From Patescibacteria group bacterium (GTDB taxonomy: Bacteria; Patescibacteriota; Patescibacteriia; UBA2591; UBA6264), in assembly GCA_022572625.1 (NCBI GenBank), contig JACZVN010000040.1, forward strand, positions 1 through 5,185: a stretch of 5,185 nucleotides of DNA, written 5' to 3'. The position numbers and the translations under genes are program-made. Each line of letters opens with the position of its first letter. The first letter of the stretch is position 1. This document shows, piece by piece, positions 1-5,185 of this stretch. The notes below the pieces were generated by a model. It did no database searches, had not been told where the DNA came from, and saw only the letters and a list, made by a program, of their open reading frames with translations.

Positions 1-1
1 T

Positions 2-655
2 GAGACTTTAGGGGGGATGCCTATTATTACGATTAGTAAAACGCCTTTAGATGGCTGGGGTCGGGTTGCTAAGCGTTTAGTGGATTTAATTTTTTCTTTA
101 GGCGGTTTGATTTTACTTTCACCTTTTTTCATTCTTATAGCCGTCATTATTAAATTAGATTCTCCTGGACCGGTTTTTATCGGTTTAGAAAGAGTGGGGG
201 GGCGAGGAAAAAAAATCAAAATTTATAAATTTCGCTCTATGATTAAAGGCGCCCAACAAATGAAGGAAAACTTATTAAACTACAATGAAAGAGAAGGCCC
301 TCTTTTTAAAATAGTAAATGACCCTCGGATTACTCGTTTTGGCAGATTTTTACGTAAAAGTAGTCTAGATGAATTGCCTCAGTTATTTAATGTCTTGACT
401 GGTGGAATGAGCCTGGTCGGGCCAAGGCCTCATGAGCCGCAAGAAGTAGCTCGATATGAAAAACATCATAAACGATTATTAACTATTAGACCGGGAATTA
501 CTGGTCTAGCCCAGATTTCTGGCCGCTCAAGTTTATCTTTTGAAGAAGAAGCTAAACTAGACATTTATTATATTGAAAATTGGTCACTTTCATTTGATTT
601 GCAAATAATATTAAAAACTATTCCAGTGGTTTTTTCCGCTAAAAATGTTTCCTAA
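2..655 (+). CDS. Polyprenyl-phosphate sugar-phosphate transferase, C-terminal catalytic part (5' end outside window)
   Basis: Bacterial sugar transferase family: moves a sugar-1-phosphate from a nucleotide sugar to undecaprenyl phosphate at the inner membrane face, the first step of exopolysaccharide, O-antigen or glycoprotein glycan assembly. Numbering from the Met at 17: a hydrophobic segment at about 22-47 with an internal Ser35-Pro36 break (the re-entrant helix of this family), KFRSM at 71-75, the catalytic-type Asp118-Glu119 pair in SSLDELPQLFN, SLVGPRP at 132-138, RPGITGLAQISGRS at 158-171 and LDIYYIENWSLSFDLQI at 181-197. The frame is open to the left edge, reading ETLGG before that Met, and MPIITISKTPLDGWGRVAKR matches the linker that joins the N-terminal membrane/Rossmann-like half to the catalytic domain in the long (about 450-residue) family members. 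The G-run directly abutting ATG 17 has no spacer for a ribosome site. I therefore read Met 17 as internal and the gene as cut by the window. The sugar substrate cannot be told. Confidence 0.9.
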   Translation, partial: ETLGGMPIITISKTPLDGWGRVAKRLVDLIFSLGGLILLSPFFILIAVIIKLDSPGPVFIGLERVGGRGKKIKIYKFRSMIKGAQQMKENLLNYNEREGPLFKIVNDPRITRFGRFLRKSSLDELPQLFNVLTGGMSLVGPRPHEPQEVARYEKHHKRLLTIRPGITGLAQISGRSSLSFEEEAKLDIYYIENWSLSFDLQIILKTIPVVFSAKNVS

Positions 656-657
656 TT

Positions 658-2190
658 ATGGTTAAATTAGAGCCTATTATTGGTTTAGAAATCCATTTAG
701 AACTTAGCACTAAAAGTAAGCTTTTTTGTCATTGCCCTAATGATGCCCATCCGGTTAAGCCAAATACTAATATTTGTCCTATTTGTTTGGGTCATCCAGG
801 AGTTTTACCAGTGATTAATCAAGAGGCAATTAAAAGGACCTTAAAATTAGGTCTAAGTTTAAATGGGAAAATATCAGAATATTGCTGGTTTGACCGCAAA
901 AATTATTTTTACCCTGACTTACCCAAGGGCTATCAAATCAGTCAATATAGTTTGCCAATAATAAATAATGGATTTTTAGAAATTGAAGTTGAGAAAATTA
1001 ATAAAAAAATCTCTTTAACTAGAATACATTTAGAGGAAGACACCGCTAAACTTTTGCATTCAGATAAGGATTGGAGTTTAATTGATTTTAATCGTTCCGG
1101 GATCCCTCTTCTAGAGGTAGTGACTGATCCAGATATTAGAACTCCATTAGAAGCCAAAATTTTTTTACAAGAGTTGCAAAAAGTAGCTAGATATCTTGAC
1201 ATTTCTAAAGCTAATATGGAAAAGGGACAGATGCGCTGTGATGTTAATATATCTTTAAGACCAGTTAAAAATAAATTGACCAAGAAATTTTATCCTAAAA
1301 CAGAAATTAAAAATTTAAATTCATTTAAATCTGTTGAAGATTCCTTGATTTATGAAATAAAACGTCAGACTAAAAAGTGGCAAAATGGCCAACCACCCCA
1401 AAGACAAACGACCCGGGGTTGGGATGAAAATAATCACCTTACTTACGAGCAAAGAAGTAAAGAAGAAGAACAAGATTATCGTTATTTTCCTGAACCAGAT
1501 TTACCAATGCTGCGTTTTAAATCAAAAAAAAGTAAATTTGAGTTACCGTTTGATATCAAAGAGATTGAACAGTCTTTACCCGAGCTCCCAATCGCTAAAC
1601 GAAAGCGCTTTTTAAAGAATTACGGCCTGACTTTACCCGAAGCAAAAATTTTAACCGAGAACCAAGTTTTAGCTGATTTTACAGAAAAGGTAATTATGGA
1701 AGTGCAGGCCTGGTTAGTTTCTTTAGAAACGATTGAAGGAACTGAACAAGAAATTTGGCAAAAGCATAAAAATCAGTTAATTAAAGTAATTGCTAATTGG
1801 TTAATTAATCGTTTGCTTCCTTTACAGAAAAGGGCGGCTAAATCTGATTTTCCATTTACACCAGAAAATTTTGCGGAATTTATTATTTTAGTTTATGAAA
1901 AAAAAGTTTCCAGTACTTTAGCGCAAAGTATTTTAGAGAAAATGTTTAGCGAAGGTAAAGATGTCGATCGGATTATTGAGGACCATCAATTAACTCCAGA
2001 ACAAGATAAAGATAAAATAGGAAAAATTGTTTTTGAAGTTATTAAATCTAATCCTGAAATAGTTGAGAAGTATCAGCAAGGGAAACATGTGGTTATTCAG
2101 TTTTTAATCGGTCAGGTAATGAAAAAAACCCAGGGCCAATCTGATCCGGGGTTGGTACGTAAGTTATTGGAAAAAGAATTAAAAATCTAG
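658..2190 (+). CDS. gatB: Asp-tRNA(Asn)/Glu-tRNA(Gln) amidotransferase subunit B
   Basis: GatB is the tRNA-binding, kinase-like subunit of the GatCAB complex. It activates the side chain of mischarged Glu-tRNA(Gln) or Asp-tRNA(Asn) with ATP so that ammonia from GatA can amidate it. Visible marks are IIGLEIHLELSTKSKLFC at 7-24, zinc-type cysteines C24, C26, C40 and C43, CLGHPGVLP at 43-51, FDRKNYFYPDLPKGYQISQ at 78-96, HLEEDTAKLLH at 124-134 with candidate metal/active-site acids, DFNRSGIPLLEVVTDPD at 143-159, EIKNLNSF at 216-223 and DYRYFPEPDLP at 273-283. The C-terminal YqeY-like tRNA-binding domain ends with GQVMKKTQGQSDPGLVRKLL (485-504). The protein has 510 residues against roughly 475-480 usually; part of the excess lies near 345-375. 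It starts two bases after the sugar transferase stop with no Shine-Dalgarno, so translation is probably coupled. No gatA or gatC is in view. Confidence 0.97.
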   Translation: MVKLEPIIGLEIHLELSTKSKLFCHCPNDAHPVKPNTNICPICLGHPGVLPVINQEAIKRTLKLGLSLNGKISEYCWFDRKNYFYPDLPKGYQISQYSLPIINNGFLEIEVEKINKKISLTRIHLEEDTAKLLHSDKDWSLIDFNRSGIPLLEVVTDPDIRTPLEAKIFLQELQKVARYLDISKANMEKGQMRCDVNISLRPVKNKLTKKFYPKTEIKNLNSFKSVEDSLIYEIKRQTKKWQNGQPPQRQTTRGWDENNHLTYEQRSKEEEQDYRYFPEPDLPMLRFKSKKSKFELPFDIKEIEQSLPELPIAKRKRFLKNYGLTLPEAKILTENQVLADFTEKVIMEVQAWLVSLETIEGTEQEIWQKHKNQLIKVIANWLINRLLPLQKRAAKSDFPFTPENFAEFIILVYEKKVSSTLAQSILEKMFSEGKDVDRIIEDHQLTPEQDKDKIGKIVFEVIKSNPEIVEKYQQGKHVVIQFLIGQVMKKTQGQSDPGLVRKLLEKELKI

Positions 2191-2202
2191 AAATTTTTTA
2201 AT
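2178..2202. terminator. Weak A/T-only inverted repeat at the gatB/miaA 3' overlap
   Basis: ATTAAAAA (2178-2185) and TTTTTAAT (2195-2202) are exact inverted complements around a 9-base loop that contains the palindrome TCTAGA. It sits exactly where the two convergent genes overlap and ends in a T-run on each strand, so it could slow or end transcription in both directions. The stem has no G-C pair and in AT-rich DNA such a repeat may arise by chance, so support is weak. Confidence 0.25.
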
Positions 2203-3144
2203 CAATTGACTAGCTTCTTGATAATTTTTTACCCAGTTTATTCGTTGATCGCGCTTAAACCAAGTTATTTGGCGCCGAGCATAATGGCGCGTATTTTTTT
2301 TAATTAGTTTACTAATTTCTTTTAATTTTTGCGGGCTAATCGATTTAGAATTCAGTAAAATAGGGATAACTTCTTGGTAGCCAATAGTTTTAAAGGATAG
2401 TAGATCAGGTGGATATTTTTTAATTAGTTTTTTTGTTTCTTTGATTAAGCCGTTTTTAATCATTTGATCTGTTCTTTGATTAATTCTTTGATATAGATTT
2501 TCCCGAGGAATTTTAATCCCAATTTGCAAAATATCGAATAGTGGTTCTCCCTTTTTTCGCAGTTCAGAAAAAGGTCGGCCTGTTTTTAAACATACTTCCA
2601 AGGCTCGAATAATACGACGAGGATTATCAGCTTGGACAAAATCTTTGGCGCCAGGGTCTAACTTTATTAATTTAGCAAAAGTGTAATTTAATCCTTGAGT
2701 AGCAATCATTTTTTCTATTTTTTTTCTCAGTTTTTTATCTGGAGAGACGTGAGGAATTTTAAAATTATCAACCAGAGCACTAATATATAAGCCAGTGCCG
2801 CCAACCAAGAAGGGGATTTTATTTCTTTGATCAATAGAAGTAATAATATCCAAGGCCATAGCTTTAAATTGAGCCAGAGTGAATTCAGTGTTTAGTTTAA
2901 TAATATCAATCATATAATGGGTAATATTCTCAATCATCATGGCCGCTTGACCGTTTATTTTTAAATGTTCACCTAAAGGTTTAGCCGTACCAATATTCAA
3001 ACCCTGATAAATGGTTCGGCTGTCAGAGCAGATTATTTCGCCGGAAAATTTTTTAGCTAATTTTATGGCTAACTCAGTTTTACCCGAGGCGGTTGAACCT
3101 AGAATAACAACTAATTTAGGGAGATTTATTGGCTTATTTTTCAT
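2179..3144 (-). CDS. miaA: tRNA dimethylallyltransferase (A37 isopentenyltransferase)
   Basis: MiaA transfers the dimethylallyl group of DMAPP to N6 of A37, next to the anticodon, in tRNAs that read codons starting with U; this supports reading accuracy. The 321-residue product has the family hallmarks: P-loop GSTASGKT at 16-23, SDSRTIYQGLNIGTAKP at 40-56 carrying the catalytic-type Asp41, VGGTGLYISAL at 114-124, the NPRRIIRALEV stretch at 174-184, SFKTIGYQEV at 250-259 and TRHYARRQITWFKRD at 285-299. Length is normal for bacterial MiaA. The start has GAG directly against the ATG, too close for a usual ribosome site, which fits a leaderless message from the promoter in the 21-bp spacer shared with prsW. 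Its 3' end overlaps the convergent gatB by 12 bp. Neither hfq nor mutL, frequent miaA neighbours in proteobacteria, is seen. Confidence 0.97.
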   Translation of the reverse strand: MKNKPINLPKLVVILGSTASGKTELAIKLAKKFSGEIICSDSRTIYQGLNIGTAKPLGEHLKINGQAAMMIENITHYMIDIIKLNTEFTLAQFKAMALDIITSIDQRNKIPFLVGGTGLYISALVDNFKIPHVSPDKKLRKKIEKMIATQGLNYTFAKLIKLDPGAKDFVQADNPRRIIRALEVCLKTGRPFSELRKKGEPLFDILQIGIKIPRENLYQRINQRTDQMIKNGLIKETKKLIKKYPPDLLSFKTIGYQEVIPILLNSKSISPQKLKEISKLIKKNTRHYARRQITWFKRDQRINWVKNYQEASQLIKKFLDF

Positions 3145-3158
3145 CTCTATATTATAAT
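3129..3158 (+). promoter_or_regulatory. Candidate prsW promoter giving a leaderless mRNA
   Basis: A perfect TATAAT at 3153-3158 is preceded after 18 bases by TTGGCT (3129-3134), a 4/6 match to TTGACA that lies inside the start of miaA. The -10 box ends 7 bases before the prsW ATG, so the expected start of transcription falls on or next to the A of the start codon. A second TATAAT at 3158-3163 would start transcription inside the gene and is less likely. Nothing resembling a ribosome site precedes the ATG. Confidence 0.55.
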
Positions 3159-3179
3159 ATAATTAATGAATTTAGTTAA
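3151..3179 (-). promoter_or_regulatory. Candidate miaA promoter giving a leaderless mRNA
   Basis: On the minus strand TATAAT occupies 3156-3151, sharing the 8-base palindrome ATTATAAT (3151-3158) with the plus-strand -10 box. TTAACT at 3179-3174 is a 4/6 match to TTGACA with a 17-base spacer and lies inside the start of prsW. The -10 box ends 6 bases before the miaA ATG, so transcription should begin at about the first base of the start codon. The high AT content lowers the weight of any single match. Confidence 0.5.
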
Positions 3180-3894
3180 TTATTTAATTTCAGAAATTAC
3201 TTGGCAGGAGTTGTTACTATTCTTGTTTTTAAGCGGCGGACCAACTTTGTTTTGGCTTTTGTTGTGTTTGCGTCTTGATCGGTCGGCGCCCGAGCCTAAG
3301 TTTCAGATTTTTAAGACTTTCCTTTTAGGAGCACTAATTACTATTCCATTGATTTTTCTGGCTGGTTTTTTGACTAATTTAGTGGAAAAGAGTTCTTATA
3401 TATCCGGTGTCACTTCTATTTTGATTTTGTCTTTTTTAGTTGATGGTTTACTTGAAGAGTCGGCCAAGTATGGTATTTTGCGTCAGTATATTGTTAAGTC
3501 TTTATACTTTGATGAATTGCGCGATGGATTCATTTACGGCATGGTTTTAGGCTTAGGATTTGCTTTTGTGGAAAATATTCTTTACGGAATGATTACCAGT
3601 AATATTGGCCAAGGATCAAGCACTATTTTGCTCCGGGGGTTTACCACCACTTTACTGCATTTTCTAACCGGTGGAATTATTGGCTATTATTTAGGTTTGG
3701 CTAAATTTTCTAAAGATAAAGTTTCAAAAAGAAAAGAATATTTTATTGCTTTTCAAGGAATATTTTTAGCCGTTTCATTGCATGGCCTTTATAATACGAT
3801 TGTTAGGTTTGGTTGGTGGTGGAATCTAATTCCTTTATTTTTACTTTTGTTAATTACTTATCTTGTTATTCTAGCGAAGATTAGGAGAATATAA
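3166..3894 (+). CDS. prsW: PrsW-family intramembrane metalloprotease
   Basis: PrsW proteins are polytopic membrane proteases of the Abi/CAAX-protease superfamily. In Bacillus subtilis, PrsW makes the first cut in the anti-sigma factor RsiW in response to antimicrobial peptides; the substrate here is unknown. The 242-residue product has the family signatures: an N-terminal hydrophobic segment (about 15-35) followed by LDRSAPEP at 37-44, GLLEESAKYGIL at 94-105 with the EExxK motif (E97, E98, K101), DGFIYGMVLGLGFAFVENIL at 120-139 with E136-N137, LLHFLTGGIIGYYLG at 163-177 with H165, and VSLHGLYNT at 203-211 with H206. The glutamates and histidines expected to bind the metal are all present, so it should be active. 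Further hydrophobic spans lie at about 52-70, 83-95, 195-212 and 219-237. No sigma/anti-sigma pair is adjacent. It diverges from miaA and ends before a strong hairpin terminator. Confidence 0.9.
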   Translation: MNLVNYLISEITWQELLLFLFLSGGPTLFWLLLCLRLDRSAPEPKFQIFKTFLLGALITIPLIFLAGFLTNLVEKSSYISGVTSILILSFLVDGLLEESAKYGILRQYIVKSLYFDELRDGFIYGMVLGLGFAFVENILYGMITSNIGQGSSTILLRGFTTTLLHFLTGGIIGYYLGLAKFSKDKVSKRKEYFIAFQGIFLAVSLHGLYNTIVRFGWWWNLIPLFLLLLITYLVILAKIRRI

Positions 3895-3917
3895 AAAATA
3901 TTGTATTAAATAGCAAC

Positions 3918-3950
3918 TAAAAGTCGGCCTCTTAATCAGGCCGACTTTTA
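3918..3950. terminator. Bidirectional rho-independent terminator between prsW and the cysteine-module gene
   Basis: Two exact 13-base arms, TAAAAGTCGGCCT (3918-3930) and AGGCCGACTTTTA (3938-3950), enclose a 7-base loop. The G-C rich core is flanked by A and T runs, so both strands read as a hairpin ending in U residues. It lies 23 bases after the prsW stop and 17 bases after the stop of the minus-strand gene, and serves both convergent genes. Confidence 0.92.
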
Positions 3951-3967
3951 AATAATAGATTAAATAT

Positions 3968-5110
3968 TTAGTAACTTAATTTAGTTTCTTCTTCAAGTAA
4001 TCTAAGTTTTTCTCTTAATCTAAATTCTTCTTCTGTTTTATTAAATTCAAGTAATTCATTTTCACATCTTTCCACTTTTTGCCAGTCTGCCGGTACATCG
4101 CAGGGAGTCGGAAATCGCCGACATTCTCCAGTTTTTGGATTTTTAGCTGGAGTAATTACTTGGATACAAATAACAGGAGAAATAGAATCTGACGATGTAG
4201 TAAAAATACACTTTGGCGGTAATTCGCAGTTATTTTCATCAAAGCCTTGTTTAATTACGTCGCCGCCTTTACGTTTACATCCTTCGGCGTCGAACATCCA
4301 GGCAGCGCAGGCGACAGGAGGAACAGGGCTTGACGGTAATGTTTCTTCTGATGAACGAATACATCTGGGCGGTAATTTACAGCCGCGTACATCTTCGCCT
4401 TGATAGACTATTTTTCCGTCTTGACACCAACCTGGGATTGGTGGGACCCATGAAGGACAGACAGCGTCGTCGTGATCAGGTTCTAAGATAGGTGGCCGAG
4501 CTTGCTCACCGCTTGAACTGGGTATAGGCATAATAGTAGGTGGTATTGGTCTGCCTTGAATTAAAGGTAACGCTTCTTCGATAGTTCTAATTGGTATTTG
4601 TTCCAGTCTTTTAAGGATTTCAGGGATCATATCAGCTGGGATATTCCTTAATTTATATTGAATATCAAGGGGTAGATTTTCTCTAATTAAGTTAATTTTT
4701 TTAATTTGTTGTTCTGAGAGCTGACTTTCATTAATAAAGAATGAACTTGTAGCTTCTCTTGGTTCAGTTCTTTCTTGATTAGTTCTAACTTCCATTATTT
4801 CCTTCATCATTTCTATTTTTTCTTTTTCCCTTATTATTTCATGTTCTTGTCTTTCATTTAAATCAAATTCTTTTTCTTTTTCTTTTATCATTTCTCTCAT
4901 CAATTCCATTTCTTCTTTTATTTTTGTTTGCAGAATTTCTTCAGTTAATTCTCCTCCTTTTTTGATTATTTTTTCCTTTATTTTTTCAAATTCGTCCATT
5001 ATTTCTTCTCTAACCTCCATCATTTCTTGCATTTCATCCATTCTTTTTTGCCCAATCTCGTCTCTTATTTCTTTATCTTTAAATAATTGATCTTCGTCTG
5101 TAAATGCCAT
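3968..5110 (-). CDS. Uncharacterised coiled-coil protein with three four-cysteine modules
   Basis: Not assigned to a named family. The 380-residue product divides into: residues 5-115, very rich in Glu, Lys, Met and Ile, predicted as a long helix or coiled coil; 130-185, a smaller helical region; 186-216, a proline-rich linker; 218-349, three modules of four cysteines each (C218/229/244/250, C268/278/295/301, C315/330/337/349); and 350-378, a charged C-terminal helix. All twelve cysteines lie in the module region, which suggests disulfides or metal binding. I recall similar 'C-x-LPP-x-C-I' and 'GEC..FPTPCDVP' cysteine repeats from Parcubacteria-type extracellular proteins, but there is no signal peptide or membrane segment from this start. 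An in-frame TGA four codons before the ATG blocks upstream extension. The ATG overlaps the stop of the preceding gene (TAATG), so translation is probably coupled. The cysteine region is far richer in G+C than the helical part. Coding reality is well supported; function is unknown. Confidence 0.85.
   Translation of the reverse strand: MAFTDEDQLFKDKEIRDEIGQKRMDEMQEMMEVREEIMDEFEKIKEKIIKKGGELTEEILQTKIKEEMELMREMIKEKEKEFDLNERQEHEIIREKEKIEMMKEIMEVRTNQERTEPREATSSFFINESQLSEQQIKKINLIRENLPLDIQYKLRNIPADMIPEILKRLEQIPIRTIEEALPLIQGRPIPPTIMPIPSSSGEQARPPILEPDHDDAVCPSWVPPIPGWCQDGKIVYQGEDVRGCKLPPRCIRSSEETLPSSPVPPVACAAWMFDAEGCKRKGGDVIKQGFDENNCELPPKCIFTTSSDSISPVICIQVITPAKNPKTGECRRFPTPCDVPADWQKVERCENELLEFNKTEEEFRLREKLRLLEEETKLSY
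4064..4168 (-). other. Cysteine module 3, a different type (residues 315-349)
   Basis: Spacing is C-x14-C-x6-C-x11-C, with the core NPKTGECRRFPTPCDVP at 324-340. It lacks the LPP-x-C-I ending and is not an obvious copy of modules 1 and 2. The look is of a small disulfide-stabilised domain, loosely reminiscent of Kazal-like folds, but that link is only a guess. Confidence 0.6.
4205..4309 (-). repeat. Cysteine module 2 (residues 268-302)
   Basis: Spacing is C-x9-C-x16-C-x5-C, ending in NCELPPKCI. The middle reads GGDVIKQGFDENNC, parallel to the GKIVYQGEDVRGC of module 1. The shared pattern points to an old tandem duplication, now diverged at the DNA level. Confidence 0.75.
4358..4459 (-). repeat. 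Cysteine module 1 (residues 218-251)
   Basis: Spacing is C-x10-C-x14-C-x5-C, ending in GCKLPPRCI. It contains DGKIVYQGEDVRGC, a small turn-rich segment. It pairs with module 2 as a diverged protein-level repeat: both end in C-[KE]-LPP-[RK]-C-I with a G-x-D step shortly before. Confidence 0.75.
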
Positions 5111-5185
5111 TATGGAGTCTCAATCTTTTCACGAAATTTAATTAATCTTCCAACAACACTAACCACTGTCCCTCCGGCTACTGTT
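5110..5185 (-). CDS. C-terminal end of an unidentified upstream gene (5' part outside window)
   Basis: The minus strand is open from the right edge for 24 codons, reading TVAGGTVVSVVGRLIKF then REKIETP, and stops at TAA (5112-5110). The last A of that stop is the first A of the next ATG. Such a TAATG junction is typical of translationally coupled genes in one operon and is the main reason to call this a real gene. The visible tail is a hydrophobic Val/Gly stretch followed by a charged end, which could be the last membrane segment of a protein with a short cytoplasmic tail, but the family cannot be recognised from so few residues. Confidence 0.55.
   Translation of the reverse strand, partial: TVAGGTVVSVVGRLIKFREKIETP

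Noticed and set aside
942..1283. Minus-strand 113-codon open frame inside gatB
   Set aside because: It lies wholly within the conserved core of gatB, its product resembles nothing known, and AT-rich DNA readily leaves such frames open.
1385..1615. Plus-strand 76-codon open frame inside gatB
   Set aside because: It is an out-of-frame reading of a region where gatB carries the conserved DYRYFPEPDLP motif. It has no start signals of its own.
2294..2440. Near-repeat of ATTTTTTTAATTAGTTT at about 2294 and 2415
   Set aside because: Both copies encode LIKK-type Lys/Ile stretches of MiaA in AT-rich codons. This is low complexity, not a mobile or regulatory repeat.
4064..4459. CRISPR-like or DNA-level tandem repeat in the cysteine region
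   Set aside because: The similarity between modules exists at the protein level only. There is no regular DNA repeat-spacer pattern, and the region is coding.
5098..5130. Programmed frameshift joining the partial upstream gene to the cysteine-module gene
   Set aside because: The two frames overlap by only about 11 bases and that stretch has no slippery heptamer. The A-rich GAAAAG lies before the in-frame TGA of the second frame. The TAATG overlap is better explained by coupled translation.

Overview
The window is AT-rich (about one-third G+C by eye) and densely coding. It uses the standard code, with TAA or TAG at all visible stops and no in-frame TGA. The mix of genes suggests a Candidate Phyla Radiation (Patescibacteria) genome, most likely Parcubacteria-like: a long GatB, a minimal MiaA, a PrsW-type membrane protease, and a lineage-style protein with 'C-x-LPP-x-C' cysteine modules. 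Near absence of Shine-Dalgarno sites fits as well. This placement is an inference from gene style, not a proven taxonomy.

Layout. (1) Plus strand, 2-655: the C-terminal catalytic part of a polyprenyl-phosphate sugar-phosphate transferase whose N-terminus lies left of the window. Two bases later comes gatB (658-2190). (2) Minus strand, 2179-3144: miaA, convergent with gatB and overlapping its 3' end by 12 bp. (3) A 21-bp divergent spacer holds a palindromic ATTATAAT that gives a perfect -10 box on each strand, so miaA and prsW probably share a back-to-back promoter and make leaderless mRNAs. (4) Plus strand, 3166-3894: a PrsW-family intramembrane metalloprotease. (5) 3918-3950: a strong bidirectional terminator hairpin. 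(6) Minus strand, 3968-5110: an unrecognised 380-residue protein with an N-terminal coiled coil and twelve cysteines in three four-cysteine modules. It is coupled by a TAATG stop/start overlap to a further minus-strand gene, of which only the last 24 codons (5110-5185) are visible.

The genes do not form one pathway. The first begins glycan assembly on undecaprenyl phosphate. gatB and miaA serve translation (amidation of misacylated tRNA; A37 isopentenylation). PrsW cleaves membrane proteins. The cysteine-module protein and its partial neighbour are the least explained part and the best place for a second look. No tRNA, rRNA, CRISPR array or insertion sequence was seen, and no intergenic stretch exceeds about 75 bp.
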